From Geomonas anaerohicana (GTDB lineage Bacteria > Desulfobacterota > Desulfuromonadia > Geobacterales > Geobacteraceae): 32,572 nucleotides of DNA. The notes below the pieces were generated by a model, which made no database searches, was not told where the DNA came from, and saw nothing but the letters and a program-made list of their open reading frames with translations. The translations under genes were made by a program, and so were the position numbers. The stretch spans positions 1-32,572 of the forward strand of contig NZ_JAEMHL010000021.1 in the NCBI RefSeq assembly GCF_016458305.1, written 5' to 3'. Position 1 is the first letter of the stretch, and every line of letters starts with the position of its first letter. Below are positions 1 through 6,694 of the stretch, piece after piece.

Positions 1-328
1 CGCTCTTTTTTCGTGCGAGAACTTTGGTTTTAATGTCTTGTGCGCAACTTTTTGAAGTTGAGACGTCGCCTCGGAGAGATGTCGCTCCTTTTCCGTGCGA
101 GAACTTTGATTTTTATGTTTTGTGCACGACTTTTTGAAGTTGAGACGTCGCCTCGGAGAGATCTCGCTCTTTTTTCGTGCGAGAACTTTGGTTTTAATGT
201 CTTGTGCACGACCTTTTGAAGTTGAGACGTCGCCTCGGAGAGATCTCGCTCTTTTTTCGTGCGAGAACTTTGGTTTTAATGTCTTGTGCACGACCTTTTG
301 AAGTTGAGACGTCGCCTCGGAGAGATCT
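1..328. repeat. Tandem array of four 82-bp repeats, continuing off the left edge
   Basis: Units start at 1, 83, 165 and 247, and a fifth begins at 329 but diverges after about four bases. Units 3 and 4 look identical over nearly their whole length; units 1 and 2 carry scattered substitutions. Each unit has a T-rich start, a stretch reading GTGCGAGAACTTTG, and the palindromes GACGTC and (in later units) GAGATCTC. A period of 82 is not a multiple of three, so this is unlikely to be coding. The array probably begins outside the window. Its function is not recognisable. Confidence 0.9.
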
Positions 329-356
329 CGCCACGAAGTGATGCCGGCGAACTGGC

Positions 357-397
357 GTTCCCCCCTTTGCGAAGGGGGGCCAGGGGGGATTTGCTTT
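357..397. repeat. REP-like palindrome (C6-TT/AA-G6)
   Basis: An 8-bp perfect inverted repeat around TGCG (360-379) is followed by CCAGGGGGGATTTGC. Elements of this form are dispersed repeats in many bacterial genomes, including Geobacter relatives. It lies between the 82-bp array and the terminator of the next gene. Confidence 0.7.
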
Positions 398-444
398 TGG
401 TGGCTCTTTGGGAGGGCTTTGCTTTTCAGAAGGAACTGCAGCTC

Positions 445-470
445 CGGTCTGCCACAAAACCGGCAGACCG
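445..470 (-). terminator. Probable terminator hairpin of the 494-1171 gene
   Basis: Perfect 9-bp inverted repeat, CGGTCTGCC and GGCAGACCG, with an 8-nt loop. It sits 24 bp beyond the stop codon of the leftward gene. There is no strong T tract on the minus strand, so the assignment rests on the stem and position. Confidence 0.5.
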
Positions 471-493
471 AAGCGAAGTAATGTGAAATGTGG

Positions 494-1171
494 TTACAAC
501 ACGATGATGGAAACAGGCTGCGACCACGGCCCCGGCCCTTCCGGCCCATCAGTCCTCATCCTGACGTAGTACCTGTTGGCCGGTTCCAGGTTCTTCATGA
601 TGATCTTGGCGCAACTGGCGTGGTGACCACCAGGGTTGTACCAGCTTGCATCAGAAGTCGGTTCGCCTTTGCAGAGATTGATGAGGTACGGCCCGCCCCC
701 CCGCACGTGGGTCCCTTGGATGAGAATCCATCCCGTCTCGCCTCTCACATGTTTCACATCGAGACGAATCGGCACGTTCTGATGGGAGGAATTCGCCCTG
801 CGGGAATTCTTGTGGGCTGTTTCCTTCGGCGGCAGAGTCAAGGTGCGGAGGAGGGTCGGGTCCCTCCGGTGGATCGCGATGCTCTTCATGTAACTGACCG
901 AGCCAACCACATCGAGCTCGCAAAAATCCCGCCTTTGCTGGCGCTGATCCCTGAGTAGGACGTCCCCCCGGTCGGCGCCGATGCTTAGCTGTTTCATGAT
1001 TGCCACATGCTCCCTCAAGGTATCCCCGGTACATGCGTGGTTGGGACGGTTTTCATTGTAGAGTGCATTAGCATCCAGGGCATCGGCAAGATCGGTTACG
1101 GTGATAAATAACTGAGGGAAAGTCTGCTTTCGGAGATTGACTTCGACCGAATCGTACTCCTCTACTAACAT
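494..1171 (-). CDS. Hypothetical protein with fibronectin-III-like C terminus
   Basis: A 225-aa protein of unknown function. The last 30 or so residues (LEPANRYYVRMRTDGPEGPG, then PWSQPVSIIVL) read like the final strands of a fibronectin type III domain, with the usual Tyr/Arg and a closing WS-P-V-S pattern. The N-terminal half is helical and includes LFITVTDLADALDANALYNENRPNH. No signal peptide is seen. The start is supported by a GGGAGGA ribosome binding site 5 nt upstream. Plus-strand open frames over the same span have no such start and are taken as shadows. It could be a structural or surface-binding accessory protein, but nothing in the sequence decides this. Confidence 0.65.
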   Translation of the reverse strand: MLVEEYDSVEVNLRKQTFPQLFITVTDLADALDANALYNENRPNHACTGDTLREHVAIMKQLSIGADRGDVLLRDQRQQRRDFCELDVVGSVSYMKSIAIHRRDPTLLRTLTLPPKETAHKNSRRANSSHQNVPIRLDVKHVRGETGWILIQGTHVRGGGPYLINLCKGEPTSDASWYNPGGHHASCAKIIMKNLEPANRYYVRMRTDGPEGPGPWSQPVSIIVL

Positions 1172-1349
1172 AGTATCCTCCCGCGAAAAACGATTGGGAT
1201 GTTTTAATGTTTTTCAATATAGCAGAGGCGGAAATTCCGTCAAGCCCCTGGAGCAATCTCTTACCCCGCCTCCTCCCCCAAAAACGAAAAAGGCTCCGAT
1301 CAGCTCACAGCAAGCCAACCGAAGCCCAGAACTTTTACAACCGTATTCT

Positions 1350-1793
1350 TTACGCCGCGCTCTGCAGTCGAAGCGTCTCCCACCCGATGCAAGCAAGCCT
1401 GATGTAGACGGGAATAGGCTTGTGACCGCCGTGGTAGTACACGACCGTCCGGCGTGTTATGCCCAGCGCCTTGGCGGCGGCTCCCAGCGAAAGACCGTTG
1501 CGCTCCATCCAGGCGTTGAACTCCGTCACCGGGTAAGCAAGCCCCGCTTGCTCCTTCCCAAGCCGATAAAGGGCATCCGCATCGATGCCCAGTTCGCCGT
1601 CCCCCCATTCGATCCCGTGCCCCCACTCCTCCACCTGTGCACTCTCGAAGAAGTTCCGGTCCCGCAGTTTTTCGTATCCAGGTGAGTCCAGGTATTCAGT
1701 GATGTCAACCGTGGTATGCTTGCCGGAGCGCCAGGAGACCGTTACCTGCGACGGCGCCTCGGCGGCGACCGATGTAATCATCTGTTGAGCCAT
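1350..1793 (-). CDS. DUF2442 domain protein fused to a C-terminal helix-turn-helix
   Basis: This 147-aa protein has an N-terminal DUF2442-like region (about residues 15-80), with the typical VTVSWRSGKHTTVDI start and a W-x-D/E-rich end (VEEWGHGIEWGDGELGIDAD). A helix-turn-helix follows at about 88-130 (NGLSLGAAAKALGITRRTV). DUF2442 genes usually sit beside DUF4160 genes in small toxin-antitoxin-like pairs, and here the upstream gene ends with a DUF4160-like tail 4 nt before this ATG. A GGGGA ribosome binding site lies in that junction. The HTH suggests autoregulation (inference). A related C-terminal fragment lies at 3337-3492. Confidence 0.8.
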   Translation of the reverse strand: MAQQMITSVAAEAPSQVTVSWRSGKHTTVDITEYLDSPGYEKLRDRNFFESAQVEEWGHGIEWGDGELGIDADALYRLGKEQAGLAYPVTEFNAWMERNGLSLGAAAKALGITRRTVVYYHGGHKPIPVYIRLACIGWETLRLQSAA

Positions 1794-1797
1794 AACA

Positions 1798-2085
1798 CTA
1801 TCCCCGATTCAGCTTTATCCACTCATCCCAGATGCGCGCCCTGTTAGCCCGAGCCCACGCACGTGCTACCAACAAAATGTCCCGATTTTCCAGTTCCGGT
1901 TGTGATGAAGACGGGTCATGCGAGGTCAGCATAGGGAAATCTATTCCCCATGTCAAACGCATCCCCTCATCCCTTTGGATCCCCGCCTTGCAACTGTTGG
2001 TTAAAACAAGTGAGGCTTGCCAATGTTGCAAAGTCCCCTGTCTCACAAGAGATTGCAACATTGCAAGCCTGGCCCCAGATTTCAT
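1798..2085 (-). pseudogene. DUF4160-like partner, 5' part replaced or lost
   Basis: The open frame can begin at an ATG (2085) overlapping the stop of the copy on its right as ATGA. Only the last 25 or so residues, LLVARAWARANRARIWDEWI then KLNRG, resemble a known pattern: the closing helix of DUF4160 proteins. The first 60 residues have no recognisable DUF4160 core, and two stretches are encoded by the arms of an inverted repeat (2013-2070). It probably represents a damaged antitoxin or partner gene for the DUF2442-HTH protein next door. A functional novel 95-aa protein is possible. Confidence 0.45.
2013..2070. repeat. Long imperfect inverted repeat
   Basis: AGGCTTGCCAATGTTGCAA on the left pairs with TTGCAACATTGCAAGCCT on the right, with one extra base in the left arm and a loop of about 20 nt. 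It lies inside the damaged DUF4160-like region, so it could mark a rearrangement or insertion scar. There is no T tract to argue for a terminator. Confidence 0.6.
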
Positions 2086-2160
2086 CGATTCAGCTTTTTC
2101 CACTCGTCCCAAATCCGCGCCCTGTTTGCCCGAGCCCGCCTACGTGGGAATTACCTTACG
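2082..2160 (-). pseudogene. Second DUF4160-like C-terminal fragment (duplicate)
   Basis: Bases 2087-2143 repeat 1806-1862 with only a few substitutions, offset by 281 bp. Read on the minus strand it gives ARANRARIWDEWKKLNR then a stop, almost the same tail as the neighbouring copy. Upstream (to the right) no continuing frame is seen, so only the 3' end survives. The arrangement fits tandem duplication followed by decay. Confidence 0.55.
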
Positions 2161-2319
2161 CCTTAGTACCGGACTTTACACCTGACCCTAGAATCCCTTT
2201 CTGCCGCGCTGGTCCTTCCTCCCCGGAATATCATTTATTGTAATTAAGCCATTGACTCTGAGACCAACCTGGGATAGCTTCGTTAGCTTAAGTTTAGAAT
2301 CTGCATAAAGGGGAATAAT

Positions 2320-3006
2320 ATGAAATGTCTGCGCCTATTTGGTTTAGCCTCAACTTTACTTCTATCTGCATGTGCCTCACCGAAATACAACTATATGCCT
2401 GTAACTACGGCAATAAGTGAACCACCTATCGACTCCATCAACATGACTCAGGTCGGAGACACCATGGTTCGCCAAGGAAAATATCAAGAATATGATGCTA
2501 TTTATGTTACGCGAAAAGCCGATCCTAGTTGGGCTTACACCCTTTATCCGGGTTACTACCTCAAGCAAGGTGAAGACGAAACTGCAGAATATTACTACCC
2601 TGGAGGTGGAGACGATTCAGGACGCGTAGTAAAGTCCGGACTAGCTGACCCTTGGACAAGTATCATGACCCAAAAAGGCAATAGTGAGATTTGTGTAGTA
2701 ACTGTCTTCAATGCATACGTTTGCGGAGACAGCAATAGTTTCGAACGTAGGAAAAAACTTTCAATTACTCAGGATTCGTTTCAACAATCCTTGATTTACA
2801 GTGGAAAACTTGGGAACAAAATCAATGTTGGGTATCGAGAGTTTTCAAATAATATAGCAAGACCTGCTTTTAATAACAATGTTGAATATGATTTATCAGA
2901 ATCGAAGATCATCGCATACAAGGGCGCTAAGTTGGAGATAATTGAAGCAACAAATCAATACATTAAGTATAAAGTCATAAGCAATTTCAACAATGCAGTC
3001 CAGTAG
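2320..3006 (+). CDS. Hypothetical lipoprotein
   Basis: The 228-aa product starts with a lipoprotein signal peptide, MKCLRLFGLASTLLLSAC, whose lipobox LSAC puts the acylated cysteine at residue 18. The mature part is Tyr/Asn-rich and mostly beta by appearance, with two cysteines in EICVVTVFNAYVCG that could form a disulfide. An AGGGG ribosome binding site lies 6 nt before the ATG. It is the only gene in this stretch on the plus strand and has no obvious partner. No family was recognised. The base composition is more AT-rich than the flanking chromosome, suggesting acquired DNA. Confidence 0.75.
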   Translation: MKCLRLFGLASTLLLSACASPKYNYMPVTTAISEPPIDSINMTQVGDTMVRQGKYQEYDAIYVTRKADPSWAYTLYPGYYLKQGEDETAEYYYPGGGDDSGRVVKSGLADPWTSIMTQKGNSEICVVTVFNAYVCGDSNSFERRKKLSITQDSFQQSLIYSGKLGNKINVGYREFSNNIARPAFNNNVEYDLSESKIIAYKGAKLEIIEATNQYIKYKVISNFNNAVQ

Positions 3007-3147
3007 ATGAATCCCAGCTAAGGACATGAGGACGGAGGACGCCCGTGATTCCGCTTCTCCGGGGACTATAAATTTTACAGGCGTCCCTATGTTTCCACGA
3101 AGAAGTCGCCGATGACGTGAACTACTTTTCTGTTCAGGGTGAAGCGT

Positions 3148-3182
3148 AAAGGCTCCACTGGCACTTTGCCAGCGGAGCCTTT
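3148..3182 (+). terminator. Rho-independent-type terminator
   Basis: GGCTCC-A-CTGGCA pairs with TGCCAG-C-GGAGCC around a CTT loop, with AAA before and TTT after. It lies 145 bp beyond the lipoprotein stop and directly before the att-like core at 3191. It could also act in the reverse direction. Confidence 0.7.
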
Positions 3183-3190
3183 GCAATTGC

Positions 3191-3204
3191 GGTGGCGGGA
3201 ATCG
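3191..3204. other. att-like core (left end of island 1)
   Basis: GGTGGCGGGAATCG here is identical to 14 bp of the tmRNA 3' region at 27114-27127. It is followed about 57 bp later by two ATACCCCCA repeats, which also occur beside the island-1 integrase at 15.1 kb. Together these suggest an old left attachment junction. Sequence to the left of the core does not match the tmRNA 3' terminus, so the site is eroded or the match is partly fortuitous. Confidence 0.5.
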
Positions 3205-3260
3205 TACTCTGGGTCATTGTGTTGAAATGATTCAGGAATATCCTTAAAAAAGCGAGAAGT

Positions 3261-3280
3261 TATACCCCCAGATACCCCCA
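3261..3280. other. Direct repeat TATACCCCCA/GATACCCCCA, possible integrase arm sites
   Basis: Two adjacent 10-mers share ATACCCCCA. The same element appears as TACCCCC (twice) and, inverted, GGGGGTAT (twice) between 15112 and 15170, just upstream of the P4-type integrase. Arm-type sites flanking both att junctions are a known feature of tyrosine-integrase islands, so the assignment is inferred from symmetry. Confidence 0.5.
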
Positions 3281-3336
3281 ATTTTCGCCGCTGCAATCAT
3301 CTGCAATCTGGGAACCCAACCCGGAACCGGAGGTGT

Positions 3337-3492
3337 TTATCCCCACATTTTTTGATGCGCGTTGTGCAGTCGAATGGTCTCCCATCCGACGCAGCCAAGA
3401 GGAATGTTGGCCCAATGGTGCGTGCCGATGAGGGAAACCATGTCGGAAGGCGCACCCGCCAAGTCGGAGCGCACATTGACGCTCGATTCCAT
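3337..3492 (-). pseudogene. Remnant of a DUF2442-HTH-type C terminus
   Basis: A 51-codon frame ends IPLGCVGWETIRLHNAHQKM then WG and stop. It closely resembles the end of the 1350-1793 protein (IRLACIGWETLRLQSAA), and the DNA similarity is visible over about 50 bp (3355-3405 against 1360-1410). No DUF2442 domain or HTH is present, so this looks like the 3' scrap of a relative of that gene. It lies just downstream of the 3501-4214 gene. Confidence 0.5.
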
Positions 3493-3500
3493 TTGTACAA

Positions 3501-4214
3501 TTATATTTTGCCTAGCCTTGAGTTTTCCATCTCAACAAAGAATGACTGCGTTGCCTCATCAACATTGAGTTTCATTTTAAAGCAATAGAATTGTTTTTCA
3601 TTGCTCTCAAATGACCCAAATATTATTGTGTTCAAATTTTTTGGGACCAAAACTGAACCATCATCTATTGATATGATATTTTTAATTGCCTGAGGCATAT
3701 CACTATGATCAATGGCCTCACTGTCATTCCATATAGCAAGAATGGCGTGGAAATCTGCAACCTGGTTAAATTTGTTAGTTACCTTTGAGTAAACCTTTTG
3801 AATACAGTTTTCTACAGAAGCATAATCAACAACTTCGATATCATCCGCTAGGTCTGAAGAAATTTCATAGGTTTTTTGCAATTCAGGCGTGGGCCTAAAT
3901 CGAGTCACCTCAACAAATGCTACAAAAGCTTCCTTTTCAATCTTAAGGTCTGGCCCTTTGTCGCCTTCAGGCTCCATGGTAACCAAATACCCTAATTTCT
4001 TGAATATCAGTGCATATCGGAGTTCAGCAAGGTAATCCGCTAATTCCTCTTTAGATTTGGCTTCCTCAATCCTGTTAAATTTAGTTGCGTGCCCAGGTAT
4101 TGTCATAATGGCAGGAATTCGTTTAACCCAATAGTCAAGGGGCTTGGGATCTAAAAACTCAGACAGCTTGATCAAAAGTGATTCAGGAACTTTAGTCTCG
4201 ACATCAATGCTCAT
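3501..4214 (-). CDS. Putative PD-(D/E)XK-fold nuclease-like protein
   Basis: The 237-aa product contains LAELRYALIFKKLGY (60-75), then GPDL (87-90) and VAFVEVTRFRP (98-108). This order, an N-terminal helix with Glu64, an Asp after a short strand, then a strand with E-x-T, matches the PD-(D/E)XK restriction-endonuclease fold in a variant where the usual Lys is replaced. No membrane segment is seen. An AGGAAG ribosome binding site lies 9 nt before the ATG. It is the last gene of a leftward AT-rich block. A role in restriction-type defence is inference; the atypical active site could mean it only binds DNA. Confidence 0.6.
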   Translation of the reverse strand: MSIDVETKVPESLLIKLSEFLDPKPLDYWVKRIPAIMTIPGHATKFNRIEEAKSKEELADYLAELRYALIFKKLGYLVTMEPEGDKGPDLKIEKEAFVAFVEVTRFRPTPELQKTYEISSDLADDIEVVDYASVENCIQKVYSKVTNKFNQVADFHAILAIWNDSEAIDHSDMPQAIKNIISIDDGSVLVPKNLNTIIFGSFESNEKQFYCFKMKLNVDEATQSFFVEMENSRLGKI

Positions 4215-4401
4215 TTCGTTATCTTCCTTTTAAATATGCATTTCATTCCAAAAGATCCTGTGACTACATCTTTTAGCGTTTCAGGAATAATTTGGGGTTC
4301 GATTTTTATTCTGGTACGCTTTCGCCTGAATTTTGAAGCTGCAACGATCGCTTATGCTGTTATCGTCAAGGTAACGAGCCCGCCTGAGCATGGCCAAGTG
4401 C

Positions 4402-4911
4402 TTAGGGATTGAGGGTGATGTAAACACCCTCACCGTGGTATTTGCTATTCGTATCTTTACTGACCTTGATTTCGTTTTTAGGGGTACCACCCGTTATTAA
4501 AAGTGAAGAGACTTTTGCTATAAGATCATTTTGGCGGCTGGTATTACCTTTTTCATAAGATGTGGAGTCTAAAATTATGGATACAGTTTTACCTCGTGGT
4601 ACTAGCTTGCCAAAGTTACGAAGAACGTACTCAGCATCATTGCTCAGCTTATCCTCAGATGTGAGCGGCACATAAAAGTATAGGCTCTCTGGTTCCTTCT
4701 TTGAGCTCTCTTTGGTGCATGCTATGCTCCTGTACGAAACTGTGATAACCAGGGCGCCAACAATAACAAGAACTAAACCAGGCAAGGCTTGAGCCAGTGG
4801 TGACAAACGCCCGGGTTTAATAAAATCAGCAACTGTAGTTGCAATGATAAGAAGGATACCAGTTGCTACTATAACAGCACTTACTGTGAAAACAGCGTTT
4901 GCCTCAAGCAT
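4402..4911 (-). CDS. Membrane-anchored protein with two TM helices and a periplasmic C-terminal domain
   Basis: The best start is the ATG at 4911, 8 nt after GGGGG, giving 169 aa. Two hydrophobic helices lie at about 6-27 (VFTVSAVIVATGILLIIATT) and 41-60 (LPGLVLVIVGALVITVSY). The remaining 100 or so residues read like a small alpha/beta domain: KTVSIILDSTSYEKGNT, then a helix and TGGTPKNEIKVSKDTNSKYH and GVYITLNP. The repeated strand-helix layout and a terminal strand resemble an OmpA/MotB-like C-terminal domain, but peptidoglycan-binding residues cannot be pointed out with certainty. It lies 42 bp downstream of the nucleotidyltransferase gene on the same strand, so cotranscription is plausible. 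Confidence 0.6.
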   Translation of the reverse strand: MLEANAVFTVSAVIVATGILLIIATTVADFIKPGRLSPLAQALPGLVLVIVGALVITVSYRSIACTKESSKKEPESLYFYVPLTSEDKLSNDAEYVLRNFGKLVPRGKTVSIILDSTSYEKGNTSRQNDLIAKVSSLLITGGTPKNEIKVSKDTNSKYHGEGVYITLNP

Positions 4912-4953
4912 TACCATTGCCCCCAATAATATAAAATGTTCATCATATTCCTA

Positions 4954-5610
4954 TCAACTTACTGGTGAGATGTAATCTCGCCAGAAGCGAGATTTATCTA
5001 AGCAAAAGAATGCCTGCTCTAGAAGCACTAAACCGCCGTCACCCAATAACTCTTTTGCCAAGCAAAGCATTGTCTCCGGGTCACAGGAGCCGAACTCAAG
5101 TTTAATCAACGCGCTGGGTGGAACAGGACGTTTGTTTACTAAATACGAAAGTCTTAAAATATCCAATACAACCTTATTCAAAAGGTCGTAACGAGAAATG
5201 TCGGAAAGATCAGCCCTCTTGACGTATATGTGCGAAAGAGCTATCAAGATCTTAAGCCTTTTTTTGTTCATCGTGTACTTGGTTATTTCAACTCGGCGCT
5301 TCCATGTTCCATCACCTTTTACCCAAGCTCCATAAGCTGCGATATGAGTAGCGAGTTCTGTTCTTAACCAACTTTTGAGAACCAGCCGTTCCTTTGGGAC
5401 CCAAATCAGGTCCAACTTCTTAGTCTTAATCCTACGACCGGTTCCGACTAACATTAAATCGAAATCGGAATCTGGCCTCTCGCAACCGCAAGCGTAAGAG
5501 CCAAAGATAACAGCTTCCTCAGCCATATCTATGCTTTCGAGCAAGGACTGACGGTCCTTCTGCCCAAGACCACGCAGCACTCTATCCAATACTTCACTCG
5601 CTACTTGCAT
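4954..5610 (-). CDS. Nucleotidyltransferase domain protein (MNT/Pol-beta fold)
   Basis: The pattern FGSYACGC-(4)-SDFDLMLVG at about residues 36-56 is the signature of the DNA polymerase beta-type nucleotidyltransferases, with metal-binding aspartates D49 and D51. A helical C-terminal region of about 130 residues follows. The frame extends to a TTG at 5628, but the ATG at 5610 has GAGGG upstream and gives 218 aa. It overlaps the upstream 120-aa gene by 17 nt, which implies translational coupling. Minimal nucleotidyltransferases of this type act as toxin-silencing AMPylators (MNT-HEPN) or in defence modules; no HEPN R-x4-6-H partner was recognised here. The partner may instead be the upstream acidic protein or the membrane protein (inference). 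Confidence 0.75.
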   Translation of the reverse strand: MQVASEVLDRVLRGLGQKDRQSLLESIDMAEEAVIFGSYACGCERPDSDFDLMLVGTGRRIKTKKLDLIWVPKERLVLKSWLRTELATHIAAYGAWVKGDGTWKRRVEITKYTMNKKRLKILIALSHIYVKRADLSDISRYDLLNKVVLDILRLSYLVNKRPVPPSALIKLEFGSCDPETMLCLAKELLGDGGLVLLEQAFFCLDKSRFWRDYISPVS

Positions 5611-5956
5611 TTTCTTGGATACCCTCAAGTAGGTGCATAAATCTTTTTTCGAAATCTACCGCCATATCTCTTAGGTCGGATAGGTCCTCGTCCTCAATTG
5701 TATCAGTCGAAGAAATTGCTGAAATTTCCTCCATCTGTTCAGTAAGCCTAACGAGTGATGTATCCTTAAGGTTGGCGGGCACCTTGTTCAGTACCTCGCT
5801 TACTTCTATGGCAGGAACACCTCTAAACATGTCGAGTTTGAGCAGTGAGTCTAGCAACGACTTCCAGTAAGTCGGCAAATCACTGATGTCGCCATATTCA
5901 ATTTGACCTACAAGAGCTAGTACATCTTCCTCAATGTTTGATAATAAATCTTCCAT
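5594..5956 (-). CDS. Small acidic helical protein coupled to the nucleotidyltransferase
   Basis: A 120-aa acidic, all-helical protein of unknown function (MEDLLSNIEEDVLALVGQIE, with many Glu/Asp later). Its ATG follows the stop of the membrane-protein gene by 3 nt, with AAGG 8 nt upstream. Its 3' end overlaps the nucleotidyltransferase start by 17 nt. Such tight packing suggests one translational unit of three genes (5960-6475, this gene, 4954-5610). The acidic character would fit an inhibitor, adaptor or antitoxin role, but this is inference. Confidence 0.65.
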   Translation of the reverse strand: MEDLLSNIEEDVLALVGQIEYGDISDLPTYWKSLLDSLLKLDMFRGVPAIEVSEVLNKVPANLKDTSLVRLTEQMEEISAISSTDTIEDEDLSDLRDMAVDFEKRFMHLLEGIQENASSE

Positions 5957-5959
5957 AAA

Positions 5960-6475
5960 TTACCTTAGGATAATGTTTTTTATGATGAACAATGTAGAGA
6001 TCAGAAAAAACTGGACGTAAAAAAAGAAGTTGTGCCTTCTGACTTCAAATAGCTTTTCCCAGTCGATACACCGAGCTTTTGCCTTTCGCATCTCAGCAGC
6101 AATTCTTGGGACAGATTCAACAACTTTAGCTGCAATTTTTAACATAATTTCACTCCTGTCGGAGTCATCATCTCTTTGCACAGCAAAAAGGAATTGCTCA
6201 ATAGTTTTTGCACGCCTTCCAAGAGCGACCCCAAGCACTTCTTGCTCGTACTCCTGATAATGGAAAGTGAGTGGAATGATAAACGTCACTACCCAGTATA
6301 TGGGGCTCATATCCTGCGAGATCAATCCAGCCAAAGCAGCAGATAAGACAGTTATTGACCACCCTCTAATCTTGAATTTGAACTCGCCAATTTTATCTAG
6401 CTTCTCTTGCAGGATCTCATACTCTGCTGTGAGAAGTTTCTGGTCTATCTTTTCGGCAGGATTATCAGCCCTCAT
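5960..6475 (-). CDS. Small multi-helix membrane protein, SLATT-like layout
   Basis: The 171-aa product has an amphipathic N-terminal helix (YEILQEKLDKIGEFKFKIRG), a helix pair at about 38-54 (WSITVLSAALAGLIS) and 57-74 (SPIYWVVTFIIPLTFHY), a long cytoplasmic helical stretch, and a final hydrophobic helix at 150-170 (FFFYVQFFLISTLFIIKNII). A soluble helix, then a TM pair, then a helix resembles the SLATT proteins predicted as pore-forming effectors in nucleotide-triggered conflict systems. Membership of that family is not established. It is the first gene of a tight three-gene unit with a nucleotidyltransferase, the context in which such effectors are found. Confidence 0.65.
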   Translation of the reverse strand: MRADNPAEKIDQKLLTAEYEILQEKLDKIGEFKFKIRGWSITVLSAALAGLISQDMSPIYWVVTFIIPLTFHYQEYEQEVLGVALGRRAKTIEQFLFAVQRDDDSDRSEIMLKIAAKVVESVPRIAAEMRKAKARCIDWEKLFEVRRHNFFFYVQFFLISTLFIIKNIILR

Positions 6476-6694
6476 GAGTACAGTACCTTGTCTTTAGAAT
6501 CAGGGTAGCCCTGTTTAGTAAGAAGAGAAAGCACAAAAGTATACCATCTTAAACGTTTCTACGCTCTTATGCCTCCCTATGCCGCATTTGTCACGCCAGG
6601 CAATGAAGGCACCACTGATGCGCCTCGTTGGAGGGTACATTGGTCGCACAAGCGAAACTAGCACATGATTGTTTTGACGCGCTCCCAGAAAGAT

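Noticed and set aside
1..328. CRISPR array
   Set aside because: The repeats are contiguous 82-bp units without spacers, and no cas gene is present.
4954..5956. Classical MNT-HEPN toxin-antitoxin pair
   Set aside because: The neighbouring 120-aa protein lacks the R-x4-6-H HEPN motif and is acidic.
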